This document shows positions 11,229-23,100 of a stretch of 64,000 nt of DNA, piece after piece. Position numbers and translations under genes: made by a program. The stretch comes from Sabethes cyaneus. Its lineage: Eukaryota > Arthropoda > Insecta > Diptera > Culicidae. Every line of letters begins with the position of its first letter. Position 1 is the stretch's first letter. The notes below the pieces were generated by a model, which saw nothing but the letters and a program-made list of their open reading frames with translations, was not told the DNA's origin and did no database searches. The DNA is taken from contig NC_071355.1 of the NCBI RefSeq assembly GCF_943734655.1, positions 92,909,449 to 92,973,448 on the forward strand, read 5' to 3'.

Positions 11229-11469
11229 TTTTTATATTCACCATTAAAATGCGTCAACTTCAAGTCGATCCAATTTTCATGATTTCTGAAAAAGAATGGA
11301 TTCTTTTTTATCTGTGATTATTATTTCGTTTGCAAGAGTGTACCGAACCACTGAGATTAAAATTTGAGCCGCACAGTAAATATTTTTATTTGAATGAGCT
11401 TGTTTTCATTCCCTCAAATCAAATTTCACTGCAGCAGCTATCAGAGCATGAAGTATTAACGGTTCACGC
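11229..11469. other. Spacer between repeats, nothing recognised
   Basis: A short stretch between the first HINE-like copy and the CCCAGC-type MITE. No feature seen. Confidence 0.5.
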
Positions 11470-13757
11470 TCTGTAATGTCTCTGTATATCAAAGTACAAA
11501 AAATATCGTAAATATCTCTTAATAAACTCGGAATCGTAACTAATGCTTAATAAAGTGCGCCCAAGTTGATTTTCTGTCGTATATAATGACAGTAACTGAC
11601 ACACATACGATATTCTGCCCAGAATCCTATAGCAGTACGGAGCGAGCCGGGCCTAATCAGATATTATCGTATATAATTACTTATATAGCAGAAACGCGTA
11701 TATTTATTCCTCATCACGTATATCTCCTCCAAAATACTACGAATATGCCAGTTTTTCCGCATCAAATACGATTTATTAGCATGTATATATGTACGTAATG
11801 CTGATTTTTAACTTTTTTACCTTTGTTATACTATAACAAAGGTTTAAAAATTGGTCGAAAAACACGAAATTGATCCGAGGCCCGGAGGGCCAAGTCACAT
11901 ATACCAATCGATAGGGTTCGACGATTTGAGCAATGTCTGTGTGTGTGTGTGTATGTATGTAATGATTTTTTCTATCGCCTGTTTCTCAGAGATGGCTGAA
12001 CCGAATGGTTCGCTATTACTTTTGTTTGAAAGGTGTTATTGTCTAGTAGATCACTATTGAGTTGTTTCGTGACACGACGTTTCGTTTAAGAGTTATAAGC
12101 AAAAATGTGAAAAATACGTGACACGGGTTTCTTCAAAACTACATGACCGATTTCAACGATCTTAGTATCAAATGAAAGCCCTTATTAAAGCTAAATTGTT
12201 CAGGAATTTTTAATTGAAAACAAACAAGTAGTTTAAAAGTCATGCTTAAAAAACCTGTTTTGACAAGGTAATAATTATCGCCTGTTTCTTAGAGATGGCC
12301 AAACCGATTTATGTGCTATTAGTCTCATATAGTCTCATATTGAATGGTTTTTTGATTGGCCTTTTAATTTGAAAGTTATGAGCAACCGTATACACCACAC
12401 CAAAATTTACAATAATTTATAATGATTTTAACCAAGATAATTTACCTAATTTCAATTATTTTAATATCAAACGAGAGGTTTTGAGACTACGAATATATAT
12501 GCAAAATTTCATAAGAATTGGTTTTACCGATTAAAATATATTAACCGTCAAACACTCGCGCCAACTTTTGTAACACAGTTACTCGCGCGCACAATAGCCC
12601 CAAACCAAAGAAAACGTGTGCACTAGAGTTTTGACTGGAAAAACTTGGTTTTAGGTTTATCGAACCTTTGGAAGAGTTTCTTGAAATTGGAAGCTCTATC
12701 GTCTGGTGGAATTTAAATTTTTATTAAACCCCCTAAAAGTGAAATAAAAAAAAATATTTTTCTTCAGTGTCAATATAACACATTGTTGTGTTCTGCAAAG
12801 TTATAGAGCATATTATTACAAGAAATTTTTCTGAAGACAGTAACCTTCTATCTCTGCAGCCAAGATAGAAAAATCTTATTTATTGTATATGAATTTGTAA
12901 AATCAGTTTTTCTATTATTGCTCTTTTTGTAATTGTTGCATGACTTTTTCATGTACTACAAAATTATACAAATAGTAAAAACACACAACTTTTCTGAAAA
13001 TAGTATACCTGTATGTTTGCTTGTTTAGGAACTGTAGAACTTTGATTATAAAGAATACCCTAATTTTGACTCCGAATTACTCGACTATCAGCAGACGGAT
13101 ACATTTTAAACATTTTACATTTGCTGATAATTTTGCTGCATAAATTTTCCCAACAATTTAAATTATTAATGCATTGAATAATTATGATATTTTGCTCACA
13201 ATAAGTTTGTTGAAGAATATACGTTAGTTAAACAACGATTTGTAACTTTATAACAATATGGCGTTGAAAAACCTACACGTGTTCTATAAAATACAACAGC
13301 GTGGGTTAATAAAAAGTGATGAAAATTATTCAAGAAAACTCTATTGATGTGAATCAAATAGAATGGCATTACAGGAAACTATGCATAGTTCAAAAACCTA
13401 TAAACTAGACCTTTACTAGACAATGTATATGCTAAAGGACAAGATTTCCTCTTACAACTTACTTTTATTTGCACTTACTCAGATTAATAACAACTTACTT
13501 ATCCTTACTCAGCAATTTCATGATCCTTTTTTCATCAAAATTTAAAAGTGTTCCTATTTTGTTCAAATGTAAACTTATTCAATTTTCAAAAATATTATGT
13601 AAACCAACGCACTACGCAACTACAACCAATAGATGAATTATTTTCCGGAGACGTGTCGATTTCTATCTCAAATAGCAAGTAAGACCGTATAACAAAGGTT
13701 CCTTTCACCACTAGGTGGATTAAATCGGGTTTTATACATATAAAAATGCTAGCTGGG
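11470..13757 (+). mobile_element. CCCAGC-type MITE, copy A, split by a HINE-like insertion
   Basis: Bases 11470-11818 and 13730-13757 together form one copy of a ~375-bp MITE found intact at 15793-16168 (same strand) and 38637-39011 (opposite strand). Shared landmarks: TAATAAAGTGCGCCCAAG-like sequence near 11550, TATAGCAGTACGGAGCGAG near 11630, CGTATATCTCCTCCAAAAT near 11717 and GCATCAAATACGATTTATTA near 11759. The right end resumes as ACATATAAAAATGCTAGCTGGG after the insertion. The left terminus is decayed. It has no coding capacity. Confidence 0.75.
11819..13729. mobile_element. 1.91-kb repeat with HINE/Helentron-like ends, copy 2
   Basis: Second copy, in the same orientation as 9289-11228 and nearly identical throughout. 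It has the ACCTTTGTTATAC palindrome (11819-11843), the GTATAACAAAGGT subterminal repeat (13687-13699), the CACCACTAGGTGG hairpin and the ATCGGG end. It lacks about 30 bases near 12320 compared with copy 1. It sits inside MITE copy A. The uninterrupted MITE at 38637-39011 shows the empty site as a pyrimidine-rich T-run, so insertion occurred between Ts with no clear duplication. Confidence 0.6.
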
Positions 13758-15792
13758 TGGTGAATGTTAGCATACTTTCAAATTTCGTGAAGCTTCCTTT
13801 GAAATTACTACACCCTCAGCAATATATCGTATCCATCACGGCATCATTCAAAATGTGTTGATATAATGTACCTACAATGAAGGCTGCTTATTCATTGAAA
13901 CCATGCAAACCGTGGTTCATTCGATTCAATAGGATTGGATTAGGGCTTCATAAGGTTATTGGAAAATTTTTTCCTGATTCAGACAATATTTCCAAATAAC
14001 ACAAATTTACAACGCCGGTGCTGCTGGAATCATATTTACATACGATTTCAACTTGAATGGCTTACAATTCACAGAACAACGTTACCTGGTGGTTGTTGGC
14101 ACCCACGACTGGCACATTTGTTCGCCTCGACACTCCCCCCCACCTCCTACCGAGTCATCAAGTAATGGCGGTTAAGCAATGGCACTAGCTCAGCCTGAAT
14201 TCATGTTAACGAGTGAAGAATAAATTAAGGCAAACCACAATGGTGAAATCAGGTGAGAATTGTAAATTGAACATTTTAAACATGAGTCCGGGCGATGTTT
14301 TGCAGCTTCAGTGACGTACAAACAACAACCACTGGTTTTGTGCCAGCCAGTTCGATATGCTTTAAATGACCAGCTGTTGATCGTGCGAAACCACAGAGAA
14401 CCAGCGGTTTTTAATTCATGATCTCTGTAGAATATTAAGCTTTCTTCGTTGGCTGTTTACTCTAGATATCTAGAAACCAGTAAAATTCATATATGTAATG
14501 CGATTGCACGAAAACGCTGACATAGCACGTAAGCGTTTCCCACGGATTAGGAAAACCTGCGAAAACACCATCTTTCCGTTTTCCCTTTGGAGTGACTGAC
14601 GGTAGCCGCACGATAAAGTCGTTTTTCGTTCGACATGATGGTATTATTTCCTTCCTTTAATCCCATTTTGAATTCGACAGCATTTGTTTGATGGAAGGGC
14701 GTGAATTTTATTGCTGATCTGAGCTGGTAAACTCTCCTGACGGCCTTCCTCCATTGGTCCCCATCACTGAATAGCAGTCAATTTGGTAAAATGAAGTCAA
14801 CATTTATCATTGGTATTGCTGTTTTTTTTTTGCTGTTGCCCTCTGTTGCGTGTTAGCGTGTCAATTCAGCACAGACAATAAGTAGGTACCCATCAGAGAA
14901 AAATGAAAGCAAATAATATCAGCTGGGGAAAGTATCTCAACGTGCGAGTAATTTAAAAAAATGTTTCAGTTGTTATCATTTCGCTTATCAGCTTTTGAAA
15001 AAAAATTCATTATAGGGTGTCATATATAGCATAGTCCTTTGGAAGTACAATTTCCGTTTTGTTGACATTTTTGATATACGACTATATCCTAACTGATTAT
15101 TACGGAAATTTGTATGACAGAAATGAAAATAAAGCTTTAATATTTACTACATACCACAGAATGAAATATGTACGCAAGTTCTAAGTTTATAATGTGTTGA
15201 TTTTACCAATTACGAAAAAAGTGGGTAATGCAAATTAATCAAAACGTGTTTGTATTTTTTATTTGTGATTTTTCTCAATTATTTAACTGACAACATTAGT
15301 AACTCATTTTGATTTAAGTCTAAGTTAAGTGTGAACACGAAATTATTGCATCACTTTTAACCAGTTATACACTACTGAGTAGAAATAAACTAAGTATAGC
15401 ACAACTTCTTTTTAAAGTGTTTAGTTTCAGGAGCTGGAAGGAAGCCAGGAGCACCTTGCAGGAAGACAGAGGGAAAGGTCAAGTCTAAATTCACCCGAAA
15501 TCCCAATATTTCACCTCGAAATGTTGCCAAGAAGGTCTACTTTTCACAAAGCTACGTCCACAAAGTCAAGTTAAAACCTACATGCATACAGTTAAAAACG
15601 TTTATACTCAAGGCTTTGCATTATTGCATTCGGCATCAAACATTGTGCCTTTAACTACAGAGAGTTGCCCACAGTAACTATTGTTTGGGAATTGGCTCTT
15701 AGTTCCCGGACTAGTTCTTCCCTTGCGCGTGGACTGTATCACGGAATCCGAAATTGATCAAATCACGGCGCCAATCGCTGTCGCCGGGTAAC
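13758..15792. other. No gene seen (2.0 kb)
   Basis: AT-rich DNA. A 68-codon open frame at 13959-14165 has no motif. I recognise no RNA gene or mobile-element end. Confidence 0.55.
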
Positions 15793-16168
15793 CCCAGCAA
15801 ACCACAAATCGTATAATAATGTATGAAAATTATCTTAAATATCGCTAAATAAACTCGAACTCGTACATAAAGCTTAATAAAGCGCACCCTAGTTTACATT
15901 TATTCGTACAAAATGATAGTAACTGATTCACATCCGATTTTCGTCGCAGAATTGTATAGCATTATGGAACTAATCATGTTGAGTCGGATTTCATCGTATA
16001 AAAATACTTATGAATGTGAATTATTTTCAAATAATCTGCAGTACGTATATCGCCTCCAAAATAGTACGCATATGCCGGTTTTGTGCATCTAATGCGATTT
16101 TTCTAGATATATATCGGTACATATTTCATATTTCTTACTCTGATATATGTACGAAAATGTTTGCTGGG
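15793..16168 (+). mobile_element. CCCAGC-type MITE, copy B (376 bp)
   Basis: Termini are perfect 10-bp inverted repeats: CCCAGCAAAC at 15793-15802 and GTTTGCTGGG at 16159-16168. The flanking dinucleotide AC occurs on both sides (15791-15792 and 16169-16170), a possible 2-bp target duplication. The interior matches copies A and C. No coding frame. The superfamily is not recognised. Confidence 0.8.
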
Positions 16169-17215
16169 ACCTTGCCTAGGGTTGGGCAGTGAACCTCACT
16201 AACTCCGTTTTTCGCCAGGACTTTTTCTGTTGTCAAATTAAAACACGGGGCGTACAGAGACTACATTTTTATTGCCCTTTAAATTTTACACCGCAACCGT
16301 TTTATTTAATTAACGTAAATCTAATTTATTTGCCTTATAATTACAAAATATGAAGTTCAGTGTCCTCGCTGTTTGACGAGAAAAATGGCAATGGTGGCCA
16401 CTTTTAAGAATTTATCCAAGTACGCACTCGTCCCTCGAATCAGCTCTAAACCGAAGTTTTACTCCGCCTCTGGCCGATTATCGTAGAGTTCCATCGGATG
16501 AGTTGATCATCTTTCGGACACTTGCTGCTTGGTGTTGCCACTGATGAGGATGATGATAACAGTTGCCGCTTAGCGTTAAGCTCGCAACCGACAGGGGTGG
16601 GTTGAAATGGCTCGTGATTGTGATATTCACTATCGAGTTTGTGATATTCGTGATAAGTTGCCAACAACTATGGTGTGCTGTAACTGTTCGACTTTGGATC
16701 GGGGCGTTCGATTTCGTCTCTTGTTACTGTTTCAAGCGTAAGTATACTGTAACTGATGATGAATCTAAATTTGTTCTGCACTACGTACAAATATTGCTGA
16801 ATTTTCATTGAATTTGAACTCAAACGAAGAGTCTAATTTTTAGTAATTTCATTGCAATTGAATCGATTTGCTTTTGTTCTCGTGGAGGTTACCTTCTCCA
16901 ATAAGCGCTTCGCTCTTTAAGAAATTATTTTTAATTTTTTCTTTACTCCCTTTTTCTTCCGGACTTACCAACAATGTTGCTAATCGCGTGAGAAGCAAAC
17001 AATGTCTACTCTCGCGCGAGTGAGTAAGAGAAGTATAGCAACTAACGCTTACGCCACTGACGTAAACGTACGACAAAAAGCCGCCGTTGCCGTGTGCAGG
17101 CATTCTGCTATCTAGACATTAGCGAACGTACACCCTTATAGCGTCTTTCTGTATGGCCCGCTCCATATATCACTTTGCCAAATTTTGCTCGGCTGAAACG
17201 GTACTGTCAAAGGAA
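16169..17215. other. No gene seen (1.0 kb)
   Basis: No supported feature. Short open frames at 16446-16667 (minus) and 16849-17103 (minus) have no recognisable domain. Confidence 0.55.
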
Positions 17216-18590
17216 TCAAAATTGAGTCAAAGTGATCGAAACATCCCTGGCTGGAAGAAGTGGTTTGTCCCATCTACAAAGAGGGTGAGTGGCAGGACTG
17301 CTGTAATTATCGCGGCATAACGCTGGTAAATGTCGATATAAGGTCCCAGATCTTGTTACACCGGCTGTCACCGATTTGCACAAGGTTTTGTAAAGAATTA
17401 TCAGGCGGACTTCATGGGGGCACGCATCATTACAGACCAAGTTTTCACCATTCGACAGCTCTTGCAGAAATGGCGGGAGTACAACGTGCCAATGCCTTAC
17501 ATCTTTATTGATTTCAAAGCAGCATACGATACAATCGATCGAGACTAGCTGTGGCAAATAATGCATGTAAACGGTTTTCCGCATAAACTGACGCAACTGG
17601 TCAGAGCTATAGCTGGATCGTGTGATGTGTTGCGTGAGCATCTCGGGGACACTCTCGATTCCCTTTGAGATGCGGCCAAGGTTGAGACAAAGTGACGGTT
17701 TATACTGCATGCTGTTTAACCTCGTTCTTGAGGGGATGATCCGAATCTTGAGCGGGCATCGAAACGAGAGGCACGATTTTCAGCAAGGCTAGCCAACTCC
17801 TAGGCTTTGTAGAGGACTTTTATATCAAAGCCAGAAACTTTGCGACAGCGGAGGCAATCTAAGCTAGACTGAAAGCATTGGGCTAAAAATAAATGTGTCG
17901 CAGACCAAACACATAAAAGGAAGAGGCTCAAAGAAAACAAACGCGTGCTTCCCTCGGACGGTAACCTTTGACGGCGACGAATCAGAAGTGGTAGATGAAT
18001 TCGGGTTCCCGCGGGATAACCGCGGACAATAACACTAGTAAGGAGATCCAGCATTCAAGCAGGAAATCAGGCCTTCTTTGTCCTTTGCAAAATGTATCGA
18101 TCAAGAAGCATACGTCGCTGTACGAAACTCATATGTACAAAACCTTTATTAGACCGGTAGTTCTTTATGGACTTAAAGCTGTAACGCTGCTCACGGAGAA
18201 CATATGCGCCCTTGCCTTGTTCGAGCCGGAGGTACTGTGGACGATATTTGGCGGAGTGCAAACTGAAAGCGACGGAAGTGTATGAATCACGAGTTACAGG
18301 CACTGCTTGAAGAGATTCCTATCGTACATCTAGCGAAAGTCGATAGACTACGGTAAGCCGGACACGTCGTAAGGATGCCGGATGACAATGCGACGAACAA
18401 AGTTCGCTTCAAGAACCCCACCGGCATCAGGAATAGAGGAGCCAACGTGTTAGATTGCTCGACCAGATTGAAGCTGATGCTTGTGTCGAGACGCGCAACG
18501 AATTGGTGACGAGTAACCCAGGCCCGAGTACAATGGAGAGGAATTTTTGATACGGCAAGAGTCACCCCGGCTCTCGGCTGGTAAAATCAA
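17216..18590 (+). pseudogene. RTE-B fragment: RT to 3' end (decayed)
   Basis: A 5'-truncated RTE-B copy. It begins near VCPIYKEGEWQDCCNYRGIT (17262-17320). RT motif A near 17500-17535 reads FIDFKAAYDTIDRD with the catalytic Asp kept, but a stop follows at once. Further on are HVNGFPHKLTQLVRA near 17565, VLYGLKAVTLLTEN near 18165 and RLLDQIEAD near 18455. The 3' end (GTCACCCCGGCTCTCGGCTG, about 18562-18581) matches other RTE-B ends. Stops and frameshifts run throughout. The start coincides with no visible target duplication. Confidence 0.75.
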
Positions 18591-19662
18591 TCTGTCTTAT
18601 CCAGCAAAGTTCCCGCAACGAGACTATTTCAAAATTATAGCAACCCGAAAGGCAGACGATTTACAGTTCTCTGTTGGGAGTTTCCAATCGTGGTCTTTAC
18701 ATCTTGTAGCCGGCCCTGGTCGATTCCTATTCAGCGTGCAGCTTAAGCGCCACTCCGTAAGGGAGACTGCACGCCACATTGTGTTTGCCCGGTGAGACTC
18801 CCCTTAGGGCCAGTCAAAGATTGTTAATTAAGGAATCAGGTTCGAACCAGATAGGCTTACCTAAATTAAGTCACCAAACCAGGCACGCGACACTTTTATC
18901 AACCAGCAGTAATCTTCAGTACCGAACTACACGAAACGAAAGCTCGCAGTAAGAAAACACCAAAAATTCAAAAGCTATCATCACTGGCAATGTCGCTATT
19001 TGCCACCAGACGGCGGAAGCATCTCAAAAATGATTTGCCGTTCATTCAAACTTTGACGGCCGATATAAACTCGAACTAAACGAAACGATAACGAAATGAC
19101 GTGAACACATTAGAACGTAACTAACTTCATCATAAGAACTACACGTTGTTTGAATTATCCTAGGAAAACATTTTATTTATACATTCGGAAAACGGTTTGT
19201 ATTTAAATTATTTGAATTCTGCATGCATGCTTTAACGTGTGAATGTATTCATATTCGTGTTTCTTATATTCTAGGCCTAACTATAATATCATTGTGTGCG
19301 TTTTTCTCTCTCTACTGTGTTCTATCGACCCATGTGCTTTTCAATCCAACTTCAATCAGCTGCTTCCAAATTCTTCAGTGACGTCATTCGATGCGGTGTC
19401 TAGACAATTCTGGTTGGGCGGCGATCATCAATTCGGAAACGCGTGCACGCGGTTACATTCAGATCCCAACCTCAAAATGTATCAAGCAATGAAAACTCGT
19501 GATCAAGGTATTTCAAAACGGTTTAACTACGTGAATTCACGTGCACCGTACTATGGCGTGTTTCTAGGATGCTCCCTTATAGATCAATGGAATGAACACG
19601 ACTCACCAAAAGCTGTGTACTGTTGCTGCTGTTGGCTTACGTAGTGTCGGCCGCTGCTAGGT
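18591..19662. other. No supported gene (1.1 kb)
   Basis: Contains an 82-codon (18547-18795, partly in RTE-B) and a 133-codon (19243-19644) open frame on the plus strand. Neither shows a domain, a signal peptide or a family I know. The second has a slightly higher GC content from 19370 to 19600 and might be worth an RNA check, but I do not call it. Confidence 0.5.
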
Positions 19663-19843
19663 GATTCGCGTTGACGAACGTAAATTGCTGCCACCACCAA
19701 TAGTTTACTGTAGGGGTGAAGCGGAATAGGAATTTCTTAAAGAGCGCAAGAGATCGAAACATTTTGGCAGATTTTCACCCACACATACATACGGGCATTT
19801 CTATGAGTGTGCAAGAGATCGTTTAATGCCGTCAACGCGAATC
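19663..19843. repeat. 181-bp unit with 14-bp terminal inverted repeats
   Basis: GATTCGCGTTGACG at 19663-19676 is exactly reverse-complemented at 19830-19843. Inside, two copies of AAGAGATCG lie near 19748 and 19813. This could be a small MITE. I see no convincing target duplication. Confidence 0.45.
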
Positions 19844-19971
19844 GCTACCGTCGGCTGCTGTGCGGCTTACATGCGAGGCGGCAAGAACTCTACGATGCGA
19901 TGCTAGATGACGTCACAGGCGGAAATGAACTTCGATTTTGGGATGATTTTTTCAGATGAAACTAGAACTGC

Positions 19972-20167
19972 TTAGCGCCGCTTTCCGGGAATACTCGACC
20001 GGAAACGGCCACTAGCCTCACCGGAGGACTCCGGTCCGTCCGATGCTTCAGAATGTGGATGTTGGGCGATCCACGTGTCGACCGGCAGAATAGCGTGCGC
20101 CGGGAGAATTTCGTCCGAAATGTGCTGGATGCGTCTATCGCTGTCCTTCCTTCTCTCTTTCGTAGTG
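19972..20167 (-). CDS. Candidate terminal exon of an unknown host gene
   Basis: This is the only segment that looks like host coding DNA. On the minus strand a strong splice acceptor, a T-rich tract ending in CAG at 20168-20170, precedes an open frame of about 64 codons ending in TAA at 19972. The residues include RRIQHISDEILPAH, LPVDTWIAQHP and SSGEASGRF, hydrophilic and not repeat-derived. GC content is clearly higher than in the neighbouring AT-rich DNA and falls back on both sides. The frame stays open about 13 codons upstream of the acceptor, so the acceptor is not forced. No donor or upstream exon was identified within the window, and no clear poly(A) signal follows. I do not recognise the protein. 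It may equally be a chance GC-rich frame. Confidence 0.3.
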
Positions 20168-23100
20168 CTGCGAAATAAAATTGTAGCAGTGCGGCTTTTG
20201 TTCAAGGGTCATTAGCACTTGCACGAGACAATGGCATTTTGAGTTACCATGTAACCTGCTAACTTTTGACGCACTCCAAATTTCGCACACTACAATTTAT
20301 GTTCGATGCTATTTAGCGAAAGAGATATAATAAAATTAGCACAAATCTAACACTGTCACACCACTTTATATACTTAATATAACTTAAAGGAAAAGCGCGG
20401 ACAACAGACTACAGTTCCGAAATGCTTTGCGGTTTAGGACGAAATGAACGATCATTTTGATCCTCAGATAAGGGAAGGTGACTTCATTTTCCGCTAACTT
20501 CGTTGGGTTAATTCGGGAATCTACGATCCTGCTAGTTGTTTCATTTCGGCAACTTAACTTGGCTCTATGTGATTCTCACCAACCTTTCTACGAAGCATCT
20601 TTCGTTGCTACCCCTTCGGTTCTGTCTCAACGGAATTTACGAGTAGCTGAATGGGAGAGAATTTTTAGGGGGTTCGACATTCGGTCGAAATCCGGTTCTG
20701 CATTTTAGCGCAACGAACTTGTTGGACTAATTAAATAACTACGAATAATTATTATATGAATATAATTATTCGTATATCATAAATGAAAAGCTTTGCTATA
20801 ATAAATTTCCGTTTAACTACTGAAGTGCAACATTAATTATGCATAACGAAATGATATTGCTACAATCTTCACCTAATCGTTTGCAAATTGTTCAAATTTA
20901 TAATGTCTACTGTGTTACTTGCAATGTTTTACTCTAATAGAGCGGCTTCTTAGTTCTATCCCAACTCGCCACCTCGCTAGAAAGACAACGTTTACAGCAA
21001 TGTTTAGACTAGCACTCTAATACAAGCACAATCATAAACAGCCCCCAACATTGAGTTAAGACGCCGTTTTGAGCCGCTCCCGACATATAGGATTGGCGCT
21101 GATAGTATTCGAACAAGCTTTCACCGTCACCGTTTAGTCAACTCATCTATCTCAGACCACTACGGGGTCTATTGCAAAAAAGTATTCGGGGCTTCGATGG
21201 CACGCACTATCCAGCCGTTTACCAGGCACAACAGAGATAGGGTCTTTTTCTAATTCCCGTCGTAATAAGGAAAGCCATTCTAATTTTCATCATTTGCTGG
21301 ATGGATTTAGTGAATACTCCAAAAGTTCTTATACTGATTTGACTAAAACACACTTACCTTCCGATCCGTGAACTTTGAAATCACTGAAAAGCGACTATTA
21401 AAGCATATTATTGAAATTACGCAACTGACTTCATTACTAAAATTCGTCGTACCGTTTTAAAATCCGTTCAACAAAATTTTTCATCGTCCGAACTAAAAAT
21501 CACAACAATGTTTACGAAGCTAACGCGCATGTATTTGTGTAGGACGGCATGACAAATGTTATTCTACAAATTTTCTGCAGGTCAGGCAAGTTTTTCTGGC
21601 TGTAGAATAACGACAATGCCTTGCGTGAGTTATTTTCATTTATGAATGACGGAAATTAAAATGATTAGTCGACATTGTCTTCTTCGTCGCACGAAAAAAC
21701 GTAGGAAATTTGGCTGGTAGGACTTCTTTAATGATAAAAAGCATTTAAATAGATCTCAGCTCACTTTGATTGATTGCGTATGATAAACAACTAACTAAAA
21801 TATTAGGGAATAATTAGTTTTGCATTGTGTGTCATGAAAATGGTGATATTTTTAATAATTTGTGTTGGATAGGACGGGAATAGGCAATTACGACGATGTA
21901 GCAACATACCCTATATAAAATAATTTATCGCTTTCATTGCACTGTAAATTTCGACATATGTTCTAATTTTATTTTAAATACCCATTTTGCCATATTCAAA
22001 TTCCTTTTTGTCTCTAGCGGGTACATTATATCATATAACTAATGTATATTCAATCTCATAGCCGCAGTTCATCCCATCCATGCAACTACCCCTTCGTCTT
22101 CACAGCATTATCAGAATCGAAAGTATTCTTCCTTCAGATAGATAATCTGTTCAGAAAGAGAGAGAGAGACAGAGAAACAAAAATGAAAATGACGTAGCTT
22201 TTGTTCCACGCCGGAAGGAAATGCGGTGCGGTCCAACGATTACGAACAATATTACCATCGTTTCTGATAACATCAATCCGACATGATGGAATTTCGCCGC
22301 GAACCGTTATGACGGCTCCATTCCCATTTGCCATAAATAACTTCAGATATACATGAAGAGACCATTAACTGTTCAAAAAATGACTTCAATATTCCGTTCG
22401 GCAATCACACCGGCACGCGGAGGCGAGTTATTAAATTAAACATTGCATTTCAGTGCGGACTCACCGGTCAGTTTTCCTCGCGCAGAACAATGCCATTTTC
22501 TGTTGAAGTGTTCCCCGGATGGCAATAAATCTGTCGAAAAAAGTTAAAATTATCCTAGCATCCGCTTGCAAGCTGTCGGCTCAAATGTCCAGCTCCAGCT
22601 AAAACGCTCCGTACTTGAAAAGGGTGTAACGAAAATGTAAATTGGACACGCAGTGCAATTGCCGGCGTGGAAGTTAGCAGTTAATAAGGCTTTTTACTGG
22701 GTGGAAAAATTTTCTGCCTTACTCCGGTCCGGACGGTTTCACGGCTAACAGATATTAACTACGGCGGACGCCTATATAAATGATGACTGAAATTTAATTT
22801 AGTTGCTATATGTAGGTATAATCCATTTGTTTAGTTTTTTTTTATTTTTCGGAACTGTACACGGTATTTATTACCATAATCATAATCTACATTTCGATAT
22901 GCGTAACATTAAACACGTATCGCTCGATCGTCATAGGTGGTATGGAAGTTAGAAAATTGAAATTGCAGTCACATCTTGCATCTCCGATGCACCGATTCAG
23001 CAACTGTAGTTTATTTGTTTGTGCAAATTATGTTTATCCTGCAAAATGAATAATCATTAGAGAGCAATTTATTCCGGATTCAGCTGTCAAAACGACACTA

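Noticed and set aside
18820..18860. GGTTCGAACC resembling a tRNA B-box
   Set aside because: No A-box at the right distance and no cloverleaf can be drawn.
19243..19644. 133-codon plus-strand open frame
   Set aside because: No domain, no repeat homology and no splice or start context I can defend; mentioned only as an unannotated stretch.
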